Positions 25,719-34,006 of a DNA stretch of 64,000 nt are shown here, piece by piece. How positions within the stretch are numbered: the stretch's first letter is position 1; the number at the start of each line of letters is the position of its first letter. Origin of the DNA: Agrobacterium sp. a22-2 (GTDB taxonomy: Bacteria; Pseudomonadota; Alphaproteobacteria; Rhizobiales; Rhizobiaceae). The notes under the pieces are model-generated. The model saw nothing but the letters and a program-made list of their open reading frames with translations, made no database searches and was not told the DNA's origin. The stretch lies in assembly GCF_012276985.1 (NCBI RefSeq), contig NZ_JAAXMM010000012.1, forward strand, positions 62,001 through 126,000, in the 5' to 3' direction. The position numbers were made by a program, and so were the translations under genes.

Positions 25719-25753
25719 TATATCGGAAATTCCAGATATATGTATCGACGATA
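25719..25753. promoter_or_regulatory. Probable operator of the arsR-ene-reductase operon
   Basis: TATATC (25719-25724) and GATATA (25735-25740) flank the palindrome GGAAATTCC; a second palindrome, TATCGACGATA, follows at 25743-25753. They lie 19-53 nt upstream of the GTG start, a suitable place for an autoregulated ArsR repressor. Confidence 0.5.
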
Positions 25754-25803
25754 TTCGATATTTCAAGGCCGAGGAGGAAATTAAGATGCGCCCGCGTTCC
25801 GGG

Positions 25804-25921
25804 CAAAAAGAAAGGGCGTCCAGCGTGTGCCGGCGCCCTTGAGGGGTGAAGGTCAAGGACCTCCAGAGGGGAACAGCCAACGCGGCGCAAACGATAAGCA
25901 TGCGCAGGATGCATCAGCTGC
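25804..25921 (-). ncRNA. AbcR-type small RNA, second copy (AbcR2-like)
   Basis: Minus strand, about 117 nt. It shares with the copy 228 nt upstream the core GTTCCCCTCTGGAGGT and TTGACCTTCAC, an AGCTGATGCA 5' end, and a terminator stem GGGCG...CGCCC followed by TTTCTTTTT. A CATATG box at 25927-25932, about 7 nt before the predicted start, fits the -10. AbcR RNAs (alpha-r15 family) act with Hfq to repress many ABC-transporter mRNAs; the CU-rich core pairs with Shine-Dalgarno sequences. Tandem copies next to lsrB/vtlR and trxB are the known arrangement in Agrobacterium and Sinorhizobium. Confidence 0.85.
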
Positions 25922-26031
25922 ACTCTCATATGGTGCAAGGATGGAGATATGCAAGGGCTTTGAATAGTGACCTATGGATTTTTTTGTCGCCGGCCCAACG
26001 GTCGTGGCCTAACCTGCCGTAAGGTACGGGC

Positions 26032-26150
26032 AAAAAAAAGGGCCACCGGATTACTCCGGGGCCCATAAAGTGTGAAGGTCAAATAACCTCCAGAGGGGAA
26101 CAGCTGCTGCGGTGGAACTGGGAGGAAAAAGCCACCATGTGCATCAGCTG
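26032..26150 (-). ncRNA. AbcR-type small RNA, first copy (AbcR1-like)
   Basis: Minus strand, about 118 nt. Ends in a strong terminator: GGGCCCCGGAGTAATCCGG plus TGGCCC, then eight T residues. Core GTTCCCCTCTGGAGGTTA is shared with the second copy. A CATATC -10 (26156-26161) with TTGTTC 17 nt upstream gives a start near 26149. It lies 100 nt past the lsrB stop on the same strand. Length matches the 117-124 nt I recall for A. tumefaciens AbcR1/AbcR2. Which copy corresponds to AbcR1 is assigned only by order. Confidence 0.87.
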
Positions 26151-26249
26151 AGTGCGATATGGTGGTTTTTTGTGCAGTGAACAATGCTTTTTTATGCATG
26201 TCAGGCATGCGCTGTCCGCAGGTCTGTGCGAAAGTCATGCTTTTCGTGT

Positions 26250-27146
26250 TTAAAAGTTCCAATTGCGGGCTTTTGCGACGATAAAGTCGCGAAACACCTT
26301 CAACTTTGCGGCGTTCTTCATTTCGTCCGGGTAGCAGAAATAGGTGTCGAAGGACGGAACGTCGGCGCTGATGGCCAGCTGGATCAGGCCGGGATCGCGC
26401 CCGACGATGTAATCGGGCAGCAGTGCCACGCCGATTCCCAGCAGGCAGGCGCGCTTGATGGAGGTCTGGCTGTTGATCTGCAGATGCGGCGTGCGCGGAT
26501 TGTCCGACGAGCGGCCGGCCCCTTCGAGCCAATTGACGTCGAGCAGATAGTTGGGCGCCGGTTCCCCGAACGAGATGATGCGGTGCTGATCGAGATCCTC
26601 GATCGACTGCGGCTCGCCATAGCGGTTGATATAGGAGGGCGCCGCATAGACATGCATATGCACCGTGAACAGTTTTCGCTGAATGAGGTCCGACTGCTGC
26701 GGCTGGCGCAGGCGGATGGCGCAGTCGGCATGGCGCATGTTGACGTCGAGTTCCTCGTTGTCGAGGATCAGCTGGATCGACATGTCGGGATAGAGTTGCA
26801 GGAATTCCTGCACCTTGTCGGTGAGCCAGCCCTGGCCGAGGCCCACGGTGGTGGTGACGCGCAGCTTGCCGCTCGGCTTTTCCGTGGTCTCGGTCAGCTG
26901 CATCTTGACGGTTTCAAGCTTCAGTAGCACGTCATGGGCGGTGCGATAGAGCAATTCGCCCTGCTCGGTGAGGATCAGGCCGCGGGCATGGCGGTGAAAG
27001 AGCTTCACCCCCACGTCCTGCTCCAGAGCGCTCACCTGCCGGCTGATGGCCGATTGCGAGAGATGCAGCTTGTCGGCTGCGTGGGTGAAGGAGCCGGCTT
27101 CGGCCGCTGCGTGGAAAATGCGCAGCTTATCCCAGTCGAGCGGCAT
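26250..27146 (-). CDS. lsrB: LysR-family regulator LsrB/VtlR
   Basis: 298 aa from the ATG at 27146 (MPLDWDKLRIFHAAAEAG); an ATG five codons earlier is possible. DNA-binding helix HLSQSAISRQVSALEQ, then the effector domain with TTVGLGQGWLTDKV. In Sinorhizobium LsrB, and in Brucella/Agrobacterium VtlR, this regulator lies beside trxB, is needed for symbiosis or virulence and stress resistance, and activates AbcR small RNAs. All of that context is present here: trxB 19 nt upstream and two AbcR-like RNAs directly downstream. Cysteines at positions 142, 234 and 271 could serve redox sensing. Confidence 0.92.
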   Translation of the reverse strand: MPLDWDKLRIFHAAAEAGSFTHAADKLHLSQSAISRQVSALEQDVGVKLFHRHARGLILTEQGELLYRTAHDVLLKLETVKMQLTETTEKPSGKLRVTTTVGLGQGWLTDKVQEFLQLYPDMSIQLILDNEELDVNMRHADCAIRLRQPQQSDLIQRKLFTVHMHVYAAPSYINRYGEPQSIEDLDQHRIISFGEPAPNYLLDVNWLEGAGRSSDNPRTPHLQINSQTSIKRACLLGIGVALLPDYIVGRDPGLIQLAISADVPSFDTYFCYPDEMKNAAKLKVFRDFIVAKARNWNF

Positions 27147-27165
27147 GCCTCCTCCTCTCATGATG

Positions 27166-28140
27166 TCACTCCGCGGCTTCGGCCGGAGCCAGTTGCGCCG
27201 CCAGATAACGTTCGGCTTCGAGCGCCGCCATGCAGCCCATGCCGGCAGCGGTGATCGCCTGCCGGTAGATGTCGTCGGTGACGTCGCCGGCGGCAAAGAT
27301 GCCGGGCACGTCGGTCGCCGTCGAATCAGGGGCGGTCCACAGATAGCCGTTGGATTTCAGCTTCAGCTTGCCCTTGAACAGTTCGACGGCCGGCGCATGG
27401 CCGATCGCCACGAAGACGCCGTGGATCGGCATTTCGGTGATCTGGCCGGTCTGGGTGTTGCGGATGCGCACGCCGGTGACAGACGGCGGCATCGGCGGCT
27501 TGGCGGCATCGCCGATGATCTCATCGACGGCCGAGTTCCACAGAACCTTGACATTGTCCTTGGCAAACAGGCGTTCCTGCAGGATCTTTTCCGAGCGGAA
27601 GCTGTCGCGGCGGTGCACGACCGTCACGGACTTGGCGATATTGGAGAGATAGAGCGCTTCCTCGACGGCCGAATTGCCGCCGCCGACCACCATCACATCG
27701 CGGTTGCGATAGAAGAAGCCGTCGCAGGTGGCGCAGGCCGAGACGCCAAAGCCCTGGAAATGCTGCTCGCTCTCGATGCCGAGCCATTTGGCCTTGGCGC
27801 CGGTGGCGATGATCAGCGTGTCGGCCGTCCATGTGGCGCCCGAATCGGTCTTGACCGTGAAGGGGCGGCGGGTCGTCTCAACCTCGGTGACGAGGTCGTT
27901 GACAATCTCCGTGCCGACATGGATCGCCTGCTTCAGCATCTGTTCCATCAGGAAAGGACCCTGGATCGGATCGGCAAAGCCCGGATAGTTTTCCACGTCC
28001 GTGGTGATCATCAACTGGCCGCCCTGTTCCATTCCGGCAATCAGGACGGGTTCGAGCATGGCGCGGGCGGCATAGATCGCGGCGGTGTATCCGGCCGGGC
28101 CGGATCCGATGATCAGCACCTTGGCGTGACGGGCAGACAT
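27166..28140 (-). CDS. trxB: Thioredoxin-disulfide reductase
   Basis: 324 aa FAD/NADPH enzyme that reduces thioredoxin. FAD motif IIGSGPAGYTAAIYAAR at the N-terminus, redox-active CATC in VSACATCDGFF near residue 138, NADPH motif VVGGGNSAVEEA, and the C-terminal FAD motif GIFAAGDVTDD. First gene of trxB-lsrB, with the AbcR genes beyond; the Lrp gene is divergent. Length is standard. Confidence 0.97.
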   Translation of the reverse strand: MSARHAKVLIIGSGPAGYTAAIYAARAMLEPVLIAGMEQGGQLMITTDVENYPGFADPIQGPFLMEQMLKQAIHVGTEIVNDLVTEVETTRRPFTVKTDSGATWTADTLIIATGAKAKWLGIESEQHFQGFGVSACATCDGFFYRNRDVMVVGGGNSAVEEALYLSNIAKSVTVVHRRDSFRSEKILQERLFAKDNVKVLWNSAVDEIIGDAAKPPMPPSVTGVRIRNTQTGQITEMPIHGVFVAIGHAPAVELFKGKLKLKSNGYLWTAPDSTATDVPGIFAAGDVTDDIYRQAITAAGMGCMAALEAERYLAAQLAPAEAAE

Positions 28141-28384
28141 TGTTATTCCTTTCAGGTCGGCAGCAAACAGGCATGTTGCGCGGGTGTGGGCTATATAGTG
28201 TGTCCACCCTGCCTGTACGCGGCTTCATTTATGATTGATCCATGCATTTATTCAAGGGCAGCCTTGCGTTAACAACAGGGCAAATTGGCGCATGGCAATC
28301 TTCGGTCTTGGCCGGGACAGATTCTTGCGTATTCTACCGTCTCCGTTAAAAGATGCGCATCGAAACCCTCGAAAGGCACATGCT

Positions 28385-28852
28385 TTGTTTCGCGCCGAGT
28401 TGGACGCCATAGACCTGAAGATTCTCCGTGAACTGCAACGCGACGGGCGGATGACCAATGTCGAGCTGTCCGACCGGGTCGGCATTTCGGCGCCGCCGTG
28501 CCTGCGGCGCATGCGCAAGCTCGAAGAGGCCGGCATCATCGAGGGCTATCACGCGCTCTTGAGCGCCCCCAAACTCGGCTTCGACCTCGTCGCCTTCTGC
28601 ATGGTCGGGCTGAAGCACCAGTCGGAGGCCAATCTCAAGGCCTTTGCCGCGGCAACCAACGGCTGGCCTCTGGTGCGCCAGGCCTGGATGGTCAATGGCG
28701 ACAGTGATTTCCTGCTGCATTGCGTGGCGGAAAACCTGACGGGCTTCCAGGATTTCGTCATCGAGACGCTGACGGCCAACGAGCATGTCGACACGGTGCG
28801 CACCATGCTGACCATCCGGCAGGTGAAACGGCTCGGGCTGGTTGAGATTTGA
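28385..28852 (+). CDS. Lrp/AsnC-family regulator
   Basis: 155 aa if it begins at the TTG at 28385 (AAAGG about 10 nt upstream), giving an N-terminus (L/M)FRAELDAIDLKIL in line with the family; an in-frame ATG at 28292 would add 31 unlikely residues. Helix-turn-helix RMTNVELSDRVGISAPPCLRRMRKLEEAGII, followed by the RAM domain (GFDLVAFCMVGL, VNGDSDFLLHCV). It is divergent from trxB, as in other rhizobia. Amino-acid effector unknown. Confidence 0.88.
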   Translation: MFRAELDAIDLKILRELQRDGRMTNVELSDRVGISAPPCLRRMRKLEEAGIIEGYHALLSAPKLGFDLVAFCMVGLKHQSEANLKAFAAATNGWPLVRQAWMVNGDSDFLLHCVAENLTGFQDFVIETLTANEHVDTVRTMLTIRQVKRLGLVEI

Positions 28853-28867
28853 TCTGGATCGGCAGGG

Positions 28868-29836
28868 TTATTGGCCTGTCCGCGCCCGCCAGGCCGACAG
28901 GATCGCTGCGGCAATTCCCGGCGTGCTGTTGATGGCCGGGTAGCTGTCGTCAACGCAGGCATCCGGAAAGTGTCCGATCGCCGCCTGCTGGCCGAGCGCT
29001 GCCAGGAAACGGGCGATTTTCGGGTGGCCACCGGTCGGGTGAAAGACCTGGATGGGCTTGCCGGTCGTGGCCGCCTCACCGACCATATTGGTGGAGTCCG
29101 CCGTGACCACGATTTCGTCGGCAAGCGCCAGATAGGCGACAAGCGGGTTTTCCCCCGTTCCATCCCAGAAGACGGCATTGGGCTGAGAGGAGAGCGCGAC
29201 GAGGGCGGCTTTCAACGCTTGCGGCGTACGGCGCGAGGCGGTGATCATCAGCGAGGCGCCGGCATCCAGCCGGGCGCGAAGCCCGGATACCAGGCGGTCG
29301 ATGTCGACTTGCTCAAACCGGTGATGGCGGCTGTTGCCACCGACCAGGACGGCCAGACGCGGCGCGGGGAGGGCGGCAAGGCTTGCCGGCGGCGCCTGTC
29401 GAATGGCGTCCAGCCGGGAGACCGAGATCCGGTTCGGTGCTGTCGTCACCACCATCACATCCCGGCCGGCCAGCCGATCATGGCTCTGCACGACGACCAG
29501 ATCGGCCCCATTCCAGCGGGTGCGGGGATCCTTGACGAAGACCGTCAGAGTGCGCGGCGACCTTCGCTTGAGGGCGCGCAGATAGGCGACGGCCCGGCGG
29601 CCGGTGGCAAGGCAGATGTCGGGGGCGGGGCCTTCGAGCGGCGAGCCCGGCTGGTTCGGTCGGTCTTTCGGATCGATCGGTCCCCACGGCATCAGCAGCG
29701 CAAAGGGCTTGCGCGGCGCCACATGCCGCAGTGAAGGCACGACGCCCATCTCTTCGGCGAGGCCGATCAGCGGCTGCTCGTCGCCAGCCTTGCCGTCGGT
29801 GAGGATCCAGATGGTCTGGGGGCGGCGATCCGCCAT
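28868..29836 (-). CDS. ELM1-family (mitochondrial fission-like, DUF1022) protein
   Basis: 322 aa from the ATG at 29836, one base after the glycosyltransferase stop. The start TIWILTDGKAGDEQPLIGLAEEMG, then LAVLVGGNSRHHRF and VVTADSTNMVGEAATTGKPI, match the ELM1 family, which in plants affects mitochondrial division. The fold is GT-B-like, and the family sits in glycan loci in many alphaproteobacteria. A glycosyltransferase-related role fits this neighbourhood better than fission, but it is inference. Last gene of gmd-fcl-GT4-ELM1. Confidence 0.87.
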   Translation of the reverse strand: MADRRPQTIWILTDGKAGDEQPLIGLAEEMGVVPSLRHVAPRKPFALLMPWGPIDPKDRPNQPGSPLEGPAPDICLATGRRAVAYLRALKRRSPRTLTVFVKDPRTRWNGADLVVVQSHDRLAGRDVMVVTTAPNRISVSRLDAIRQAPPASLAALPAPRLAVLVGGNSRHHRFEQVDIDRLVSGLRARLDAGASLMITASRRTPQALKAALVALSSQPNAVFWDGTGENPLVAYLALADEIVVTADSTNMVGEAATTGKPIQVFHPTGGHPKIARFLAALGQQAAIGHFPDACVDDSYPAINSTPGIAAAILSAWRARTGQ

Positions 29837-29837
29837 G

Positions 29838-30968
29838 TCATGCCGCCTCTGCGCGCGACGGCGTTTCATATGCCGCGCTTTCCGCTTCCAGCATGCGCTG
29901 CAAGGTGAAATTGGCGAGGACGTGGCGGCGGGCTTCCTTACCCATCAGCAGCAGTCTTGCCCGATCGGAGAGCGCATGCCGGATCGTGTCCGTCATTGCC
30001 GAGGGGTTTCCCGGCTCCACGAGCCAGCCGGTCTTTTCATGAACGACGGTTTCGAGGCTACCGCCGTGCGCTGTCGCGATCACCGGGACCTCCATGGCCT
30101 CGGCCTCGATCGTCGTCAATCCCAAGGCTTCCGGGCGAACCGAGGCGGAAAACGCCAGGTCCGTCGCGGCCAGCACCGGCCTCACGTCGCTCAGCCCGCC
30201 AGTCCACGTGATGCGTTTTTCGAGCCCAAGTTCCGCCGAGAGCGCCTGAAGCCTCCGCGTCATCTCCGGTGTGCCGGATCCGACGAAGACCATGTGCCAG
30301 TCGAGATCGCGAACCTGGGACAGCGCCTTCATCAATTCGGAATGCCCCTTGAGAGGGGTCAGGCGGCCGATCATGGCGAGCATGGCGGTCTGGTCGCCTA
30401 GTCCGAGTGCCGCGCGCTGCTCGTTTCGCGCTGCTTGCGATATGGCGGCGGGATCGAAACGTGCCTCGTTGATACCCCGCGGTGCCAGCAGGATCTTTGC
30501 CGCCGGGACTTTGTAGACCGTGCAGATGTGATCGAAGATGAATTGCGAGGTGGCGACGACGCAGTCCGAGCGCACCATTGAACTGTTATAAAAGCGCTTG
30601 AGAGCGTTCCCGTGGCCGTGGGCGCCGTGGACGGTCGTCACAAACCGCACCGGTCTGCGGACCATCAGCCGGCAGGCGATCCAACCGACCCAGGCCGGCG
30701 CTCGGCTCAAGGCGTGAACGACATCGATCCGCTCTTCTCGGATAAGGCGGCTTATCCGGCAGGCGTTAGCCAATATTGCCCAAGGCGTCTTGCGTCCGAT
30801 TGGGATGACGACATGCCGCGTGCCGGCCGGCAGTTCGGACACCAGGGGACCGCCGGCGCTCGCGACCCAGTTATCCACGCCCTTTTCGTCGAGATGGCGC
30901 GCCATGTCCACAGCGCATTTCTCGACGCCGCCTTCTTTCAGGGCCGGAAGAAGCTGGAGAACGCGCAT
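29838..30968 (-). CDS. GT4-type glycosyltransferase
   Basis: 376 aa GT-B enzyme. N-terminal LLPALKEGGVEKCAVDMARHL is the acceptor-domain start of GT4 enzymes; AMIGRLTPLKGHSELMKAL and the EX7E-type signature EALGLTTIEAEAMEVPVIAT mark the nucleotide-sugar site. A cytosolic, membrane-associated enzyme transferring a sugar to a lipid-linked or LPS-core acceptor is expected. It lies one base from fcl and one from the ELM1 gene. Donor may be any NDP-sugar; GDP-fucose made by the upstream genes is possible but GT10 is the better candidate. Confidence 0.92.
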   Translation of the reverse strand: MRVLQLLPALKEGGVEKCAVDMARHLDEKGVDNWVASAGGPLVSELPAGTRHVVIPIGRKTPWAILANACRISRLIREERIDVVHALSRAPAWVGWIACRLMVRRPVRFVTTVHGAHGHGNALKRFYNSSMVRSDCVVATSQFIFDHICTVYKVPAAKILLAPRGINEARFDPAAISQAARNEQRAALGLGDQTAMLAMIGRLTPLKGHSELMKALSQVRDLDWHMVFVGSGTPEMTRRLQALSAELGLEKRITWTGGLSDVRPVLAATDLAFSASVRPEALGLTTIEAEAMEVPVIATAHGGSLETVVHEKTGWLVEPGNPSAMTDTIRHALSDRARLLLMGKEARRHVLANFTLQRMLEAESAAYETPSRAEAA

Positions 30969-30969
30969 A

Positions 30970-31905
30970 TCATCTACCCAGGTTTTCGAGATACCACTGA
31001 TAGGTCCGGGAAATACCCTGGCGCAGGTCCGTCTTCGGGCGCCATCCCATCGCGGCGAGCTTGGCGTTCGACATCAGCTTGCGTGGCGTCCCATCCGGCT
31101 TGGAAGGATCGGTCTCTATCCGTCCGGTAAAGCCGACGACCTCGGCGACGGTCGTCATCAGATCGAGGATCGAGACGTCGTTGCCGGAGCCGACATTGAC
31201 GTGCTCGTAGTCCTCGTAATTCTTCAGCAGGAACACCAGCGCGTCGGCGCAGTCCTCGACGAACAGGAATTCGCGGCGAGGCGTGCCCGTTCCCCAAATC
31301 GTCACATGGTCGAGGTCGGCCAGCTTCGCCTCGTGCGCCTTGCGGATCAGGGCCGGCAGGACGTGGCTGGACTGCAGGTCGAAATTGTCATTGGGACCAT
31401 ACAGATTGGTTGGCATGGCCGAGACGAAGCGCGCGCCCTTTTCCTTCATGTAAGCCTGGCAGAGCTTGATGCCGGCGATCTTGGCGATCGCGTACCATTC
31501 GTTGGTCGGTTCGAGCGGGCCGGTCAGAAGGGCGCTTTCCTCGATCGGCTGCGCGGCAAGCTTCGGATAGATGCAACTCGACCCCAGGAACAGCAGCTTT
31601 TCGACGCCGGCATCGTAGGCCGTCTTGATGACGTTGAGTTCCATCGACAGGTTTCGCTGGAGGAATTCCACCGGCTGCCGGTCGTTGGCGAGGATGCCGC
31701 CGACCTTAGCCGCGGCCATGATCACGGCTTGAGGTCGGTTCTCGTCGAAGAAGCGTTCCACATCGGCCTGGCGTTCCAGATCGACGCGATCGCGTGGTGC
31801 GACGAGGACCTCGCAGCCTTCGCTTTCAAGCCGCCTGGCAACGGCACTGCCGACCATGCCTCGATGGCCGGCGACCCAGATGCGCTTTCCTGATAGCCCG
31901 TACAT
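30970..31905 (-). CDS. fcl: GDP-L-fucose synthase
   Basis: 311 aa from the ATG at 31905 (overlapping the gmd stop by one base); the longer open frame to 32259 is the gmd gene in another frame. It epimerises and reduces GDP-4-keto-6-deoxy-mannose to GDP-L-fucose with NADPH. Extended SDR: WVAGHRGMVGSAVARRL, Ser/Cys of FLGSSCIYPK, and YxxxK in NEWYAIAKIAG. Also called wcaG. Together with gmd it gives the complete GDP-mannose to GDP-fucose route. Confidence 0.95.
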   Translation of the reverse strand: MYGLSGKRIWVAGHRGMVGSAVARRLESEGCEVLVAPRDRVDLERQADVERFFDENRPQAVIMAAAKVGGILANDRQPVEFLQRNLSMELNVIKTAYDAGVEKLLFLGSSCIYPKLAAQPIEESALLTGPLEPTNEWYAIAKIAGIKLCQAYMKEKGARFVSAMPTNLYGPNDNFDLQSSHVLPALIRKAHEAKLADLDHVTIWGTGTPRREFLFVEDCADALVFLLKNYEDYEHVNVGSGNDVSILDLMTTVAEVVGFTGRIETDPSKPDGTPRKLMSNAKLAAMGWRPKTDLRQGISRTYQWYLENLGR

Positions 31906-32975
31906 CAGTCGCGGCCCTTGTTCGTCAGCTCCCGCCGCATCAGCTTGATGTCTTCGCGCACCATCTCGCAGGCCAGTTCCCGGGCACTGGTCTCGTGACG
32001 CCAGCCGAGAACCCTGTGGGCCTTCGAGGGATCGCCCAGAAGCAGATCGACCTCCGTCGGGCGGAAGTAGCGCGGATCGATGCTGACGAGCAGCTTGCCC
32101 GTCGTCGCGTCGAAGCCTTTCTCGTCGCGTCCCGTGCCCTCCCAGCGGATGTCGATGCCGGCTTCGGAGAAAGACCATTCGACGAATTCGCGCACCGTCG
32201 TCGTCGTGCCGGTCGCCAGCACATAATCGTCGCTCTGTGGTTGCTGCAGCATCAGCCACATGCCGCGCACATATTCCCGGGCGTGGCCCCAGTCACGCTT
32301 GGCGTCGAGATTGCCGAGGAAGAGTTGATCCTGGATGCCGAGGGTGATGGCGGCGACGGCGCGGGTGATCTTGCGCGTCACGAAGGTTTCGCCGCGCATC
32401 GGGCTCTCGTGGTTGAAGAGGATGCCGTTCGAGGCATGCAGCCCGTAGGCCTCGCGATAGTTCACGACGATCCAGTAGGCATAGAGCTTCGCGGCGGCAT
32501 AGGGCGAGCGTGGGTAGAAGGGTGTCGTCTCGCTCTGCGGGACGTCCTGCGCCTTGCCGTAGAGTTCGGAGGTCGAGGCCTGGTAGAAACGGGTCTTCTC
32601 TTCCAGCCCGAGAATACGGATCGCCTCAAGCATGCGCAAAGTGCCAATGGCATCTGCATTGGCCGTGTATTCGGGGGTTTCGAAGCTCACCTGGACGTGG
32701 CTTTGGGCCGCCAGATTGTAGATCTCGTCCGGCTGGGTCTGCTGCACGATGCGCACGAGATTGGTTGCGTCCGTCATGTCTCCATAATGGAGAACGAAAC
32801 GCTGGTCCGGCTCGTGTGGGTCTTCGTAGATGTTCTCGATACGTCCGGTGTTAAACGAAGAGGACCGGCGCTTGATGCCGTGGACAAGATAGCCCTTGTC
32901 CAAGAGAAACTGCGCCAGGTAAGCGCCATCCTGGCCGGTCACGCCGGTTATCAGTGCCACGGGTTTCTTGGACAA
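31905..32975 (-). CDS. gmd: GDP-mannose 4,6-dehydratase
   Basis: 356 aa. First step of GDP-fucose (or GDP-rhamnose/perosamine) synthesis, using a tightly bound NADP. Markers: ALITGVTGQDGAYLAQFLL, YGDMTDATNL, Thr of ASTSELYGK, and YAAAKLYAYWI with the catalytic Tyr and Lys. First gene of the gmd-fcl-GT4-ELM1 run. Full length. Confidence 0.97.
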   Translation of the reverse strand: MSKKPVALITGVTGQDGAYLAQFLLDKGYLVHGIKRRSSSFNTGRIENIYEDPHEPDQRFVLHYGDMTDATNLVRIVQQTQPDEIYNLAAQSHVQVSFETPEYTANADAIGTLRMLEAIRILGLEEKTRFYQASTSELYGKAQDVPQSETTPFYPRSPYAAAKLYAYWIVVNYREAYGLHASNGILFNHESPMRGETFVTRKITRAVAAITLGIQDQLFLGNLDAKRDWGHAREYVRGMWLMLQQPQSDDYVLATGTTTTVREFVEWSFSEAGIDIRWEGTGRDEKGFDATTGKLLVSIDPRYFRPTEVDLLLGDPSKAHRVLGWRHETSARELACEMVREDIKLMRRELTNKGRD

Positions 32976-33132
32976 TGCGGTTCTCCAGCGGAAAGTCGGT
33001 GCGGCTTATACCAGAATGGTCACGCGATCAACAATGGCGTCGCACGCCCAGGCCTGCCCCGGCTTGTTTGCATTCCCGCATCACCTTGGCTATAGCCCTG
33101 CGAGATATTCTCCTTTAGGCGAGCCAAGATAG

Positions 33133-33864
33133 ATGCAGACCATCATATGCATAAAGTGGGGTGACCGATATCCGTCGGATTATGCCAATCGTCTCTGGTC
33201 GATGATCCAGCGCAATACGAAGCGCCCGACCCGGCTCGTGTGCTTCACCGAGGATCCGGTCGGCCTGCATCCCGACATCATCGTGCATCCCCTGCCGCCG
33301 ATCAAGATTCCGGAAATCGTGCAGTGGAAGGGCTGGCGCAAGATCTCGCTGTGGCAGGCGCCGCTGGCCGATCTGGAAGGCGAGGTCCTGTTTCTCGATC
33401 TCGATATCGTCATCACCGGATCGATCGACGAATTCTTCGACTACGAGCCGGGCAAATTCTGCATTGCCGAGAACTGGTCGCAGCCCGGCGAGGGGATCGG
33501 CAACACGTCGGTCTATCGCTGGAAGATCGGCACCAACACGCATGTCTTCGAGGATTTCATCAAGGACGGCGACGGACCGGTTGCCAAGTATCGGATTTCG
33601 CAGCGCTACATTTCGGCGGTCGCCCACGACATGACCTATTGGCCGAAGGAATGGACGGCGAGCTTCAAGCATGACCTGCTGCCGAAATGGCCGATGAACT
33701 TCTTCAAGGTGCCGGAACTGCCGAAGAGCGTGCGCATCGTCGCCTTTACCGGCAAGCCCGATCCGGACGAGGCAGCGATCGGTGTCTGGCCGGTCAAGGC
33801 CTGGTGGAAGAAGCTCTACAAGCACGTCCGCCCGACGCCGTGGATCGACGAATTGTGGCGTTGA
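33133..33864 (+). CDS. GT-A-fold glycosyltransferase
   Basis: 243 aa. Starts IICIKWGDRYPSDYANRLWSM, with a metal-binding DxD in LFLDLDIVITGSIDEFF near residue 95, the pattern of GT8/GT24-like enzymes. No signal peptide or membrane segment. It is divergent from gmd and convergent with the GT10 gene. Donor and acceptor unknown; the position suggests the same surface glycan. The C-terminus ends at 33864, and a repeat tract begins within 8 nt. Confidence 0.8.
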   Translation: MQTIICIKWGDRYPSDYANRLWSMIQRNTKRPTRLVCFTEDPVGLHPDIIVHPLPPIKIPEIVQWKGWRKISLWQAPLADLEGEVLFLDLDIVITGSIDEFFDYEPGKFCIAENWSQPGEGIGNTSVYRWKIGTNTHVFEDFIKDGDGPVAKYRISQRYISAVAHDMTYWPKEWTASFKHDLLPKWPMNFFKVPELPKSVRIVAFTGKPDPDEAAIGVWPVKAWWKKLYKHVRPTPWIDELWR

Positions 33865-33871
33865 TCCCGGC

Positions 33872-33885
33872 CCAGGAAACGCTCT
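33872..33885. repeat. Terminal relic of the 273-bp element
   Basis: CCAGGAAACGCTCT is identical to the terminal 14 bp (without the last A) of the elements at 10266 and 61451. No partner terminus or interior is found beside it, so it is a deletion remnant or a shared repeat end. It starts 8 nt after the glycosyltransferase stop. Confidence 0.6.
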
Positions 33886-33892
33886 GAGCGGT

Positions 33893-34005
33893 TGGATAAA
33901 GCGTGTCGCGATCTTTCAGGCTCGCTCGTCACGCTTTCTCTCTTTGTTTTATCACATGTCGTTGTCCCGAAACCGGTTCCCACTTTCGGGCGCCATGCTT
34001 TAGAC
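33893..34005. repeat. RIME-like rhizobial intergenic repeat
   Basis: Two stem-loops: AAAGCGTG...CACGCTTT around 33898-33938, and CATGTCG...CCCGAAA with TTTCGGGCGCCATG between 33955 and 34000. The motif ACATGTCGTTGTCCCGAAACC is one I know as a very common rhizobial palindromic repeat (RIME type). It fills the whole space between two converging glycosyltransferase genes. Confidence 0.7.
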
Positions 34006-34006
34006 C

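Noticed and set aside
24232..25938. 568-codon version of the ene-reductase
   Set aside because: The extension runs through the arsR gene and an AbcR RNA in another frame; the family N-terminus starts at 25332.
28868..29836. Bacterial fission factor
   Set aside because: The family name refers to a plant mitochondrial phenotype; the genomic setting in a glycan operon gives no support for a division role.
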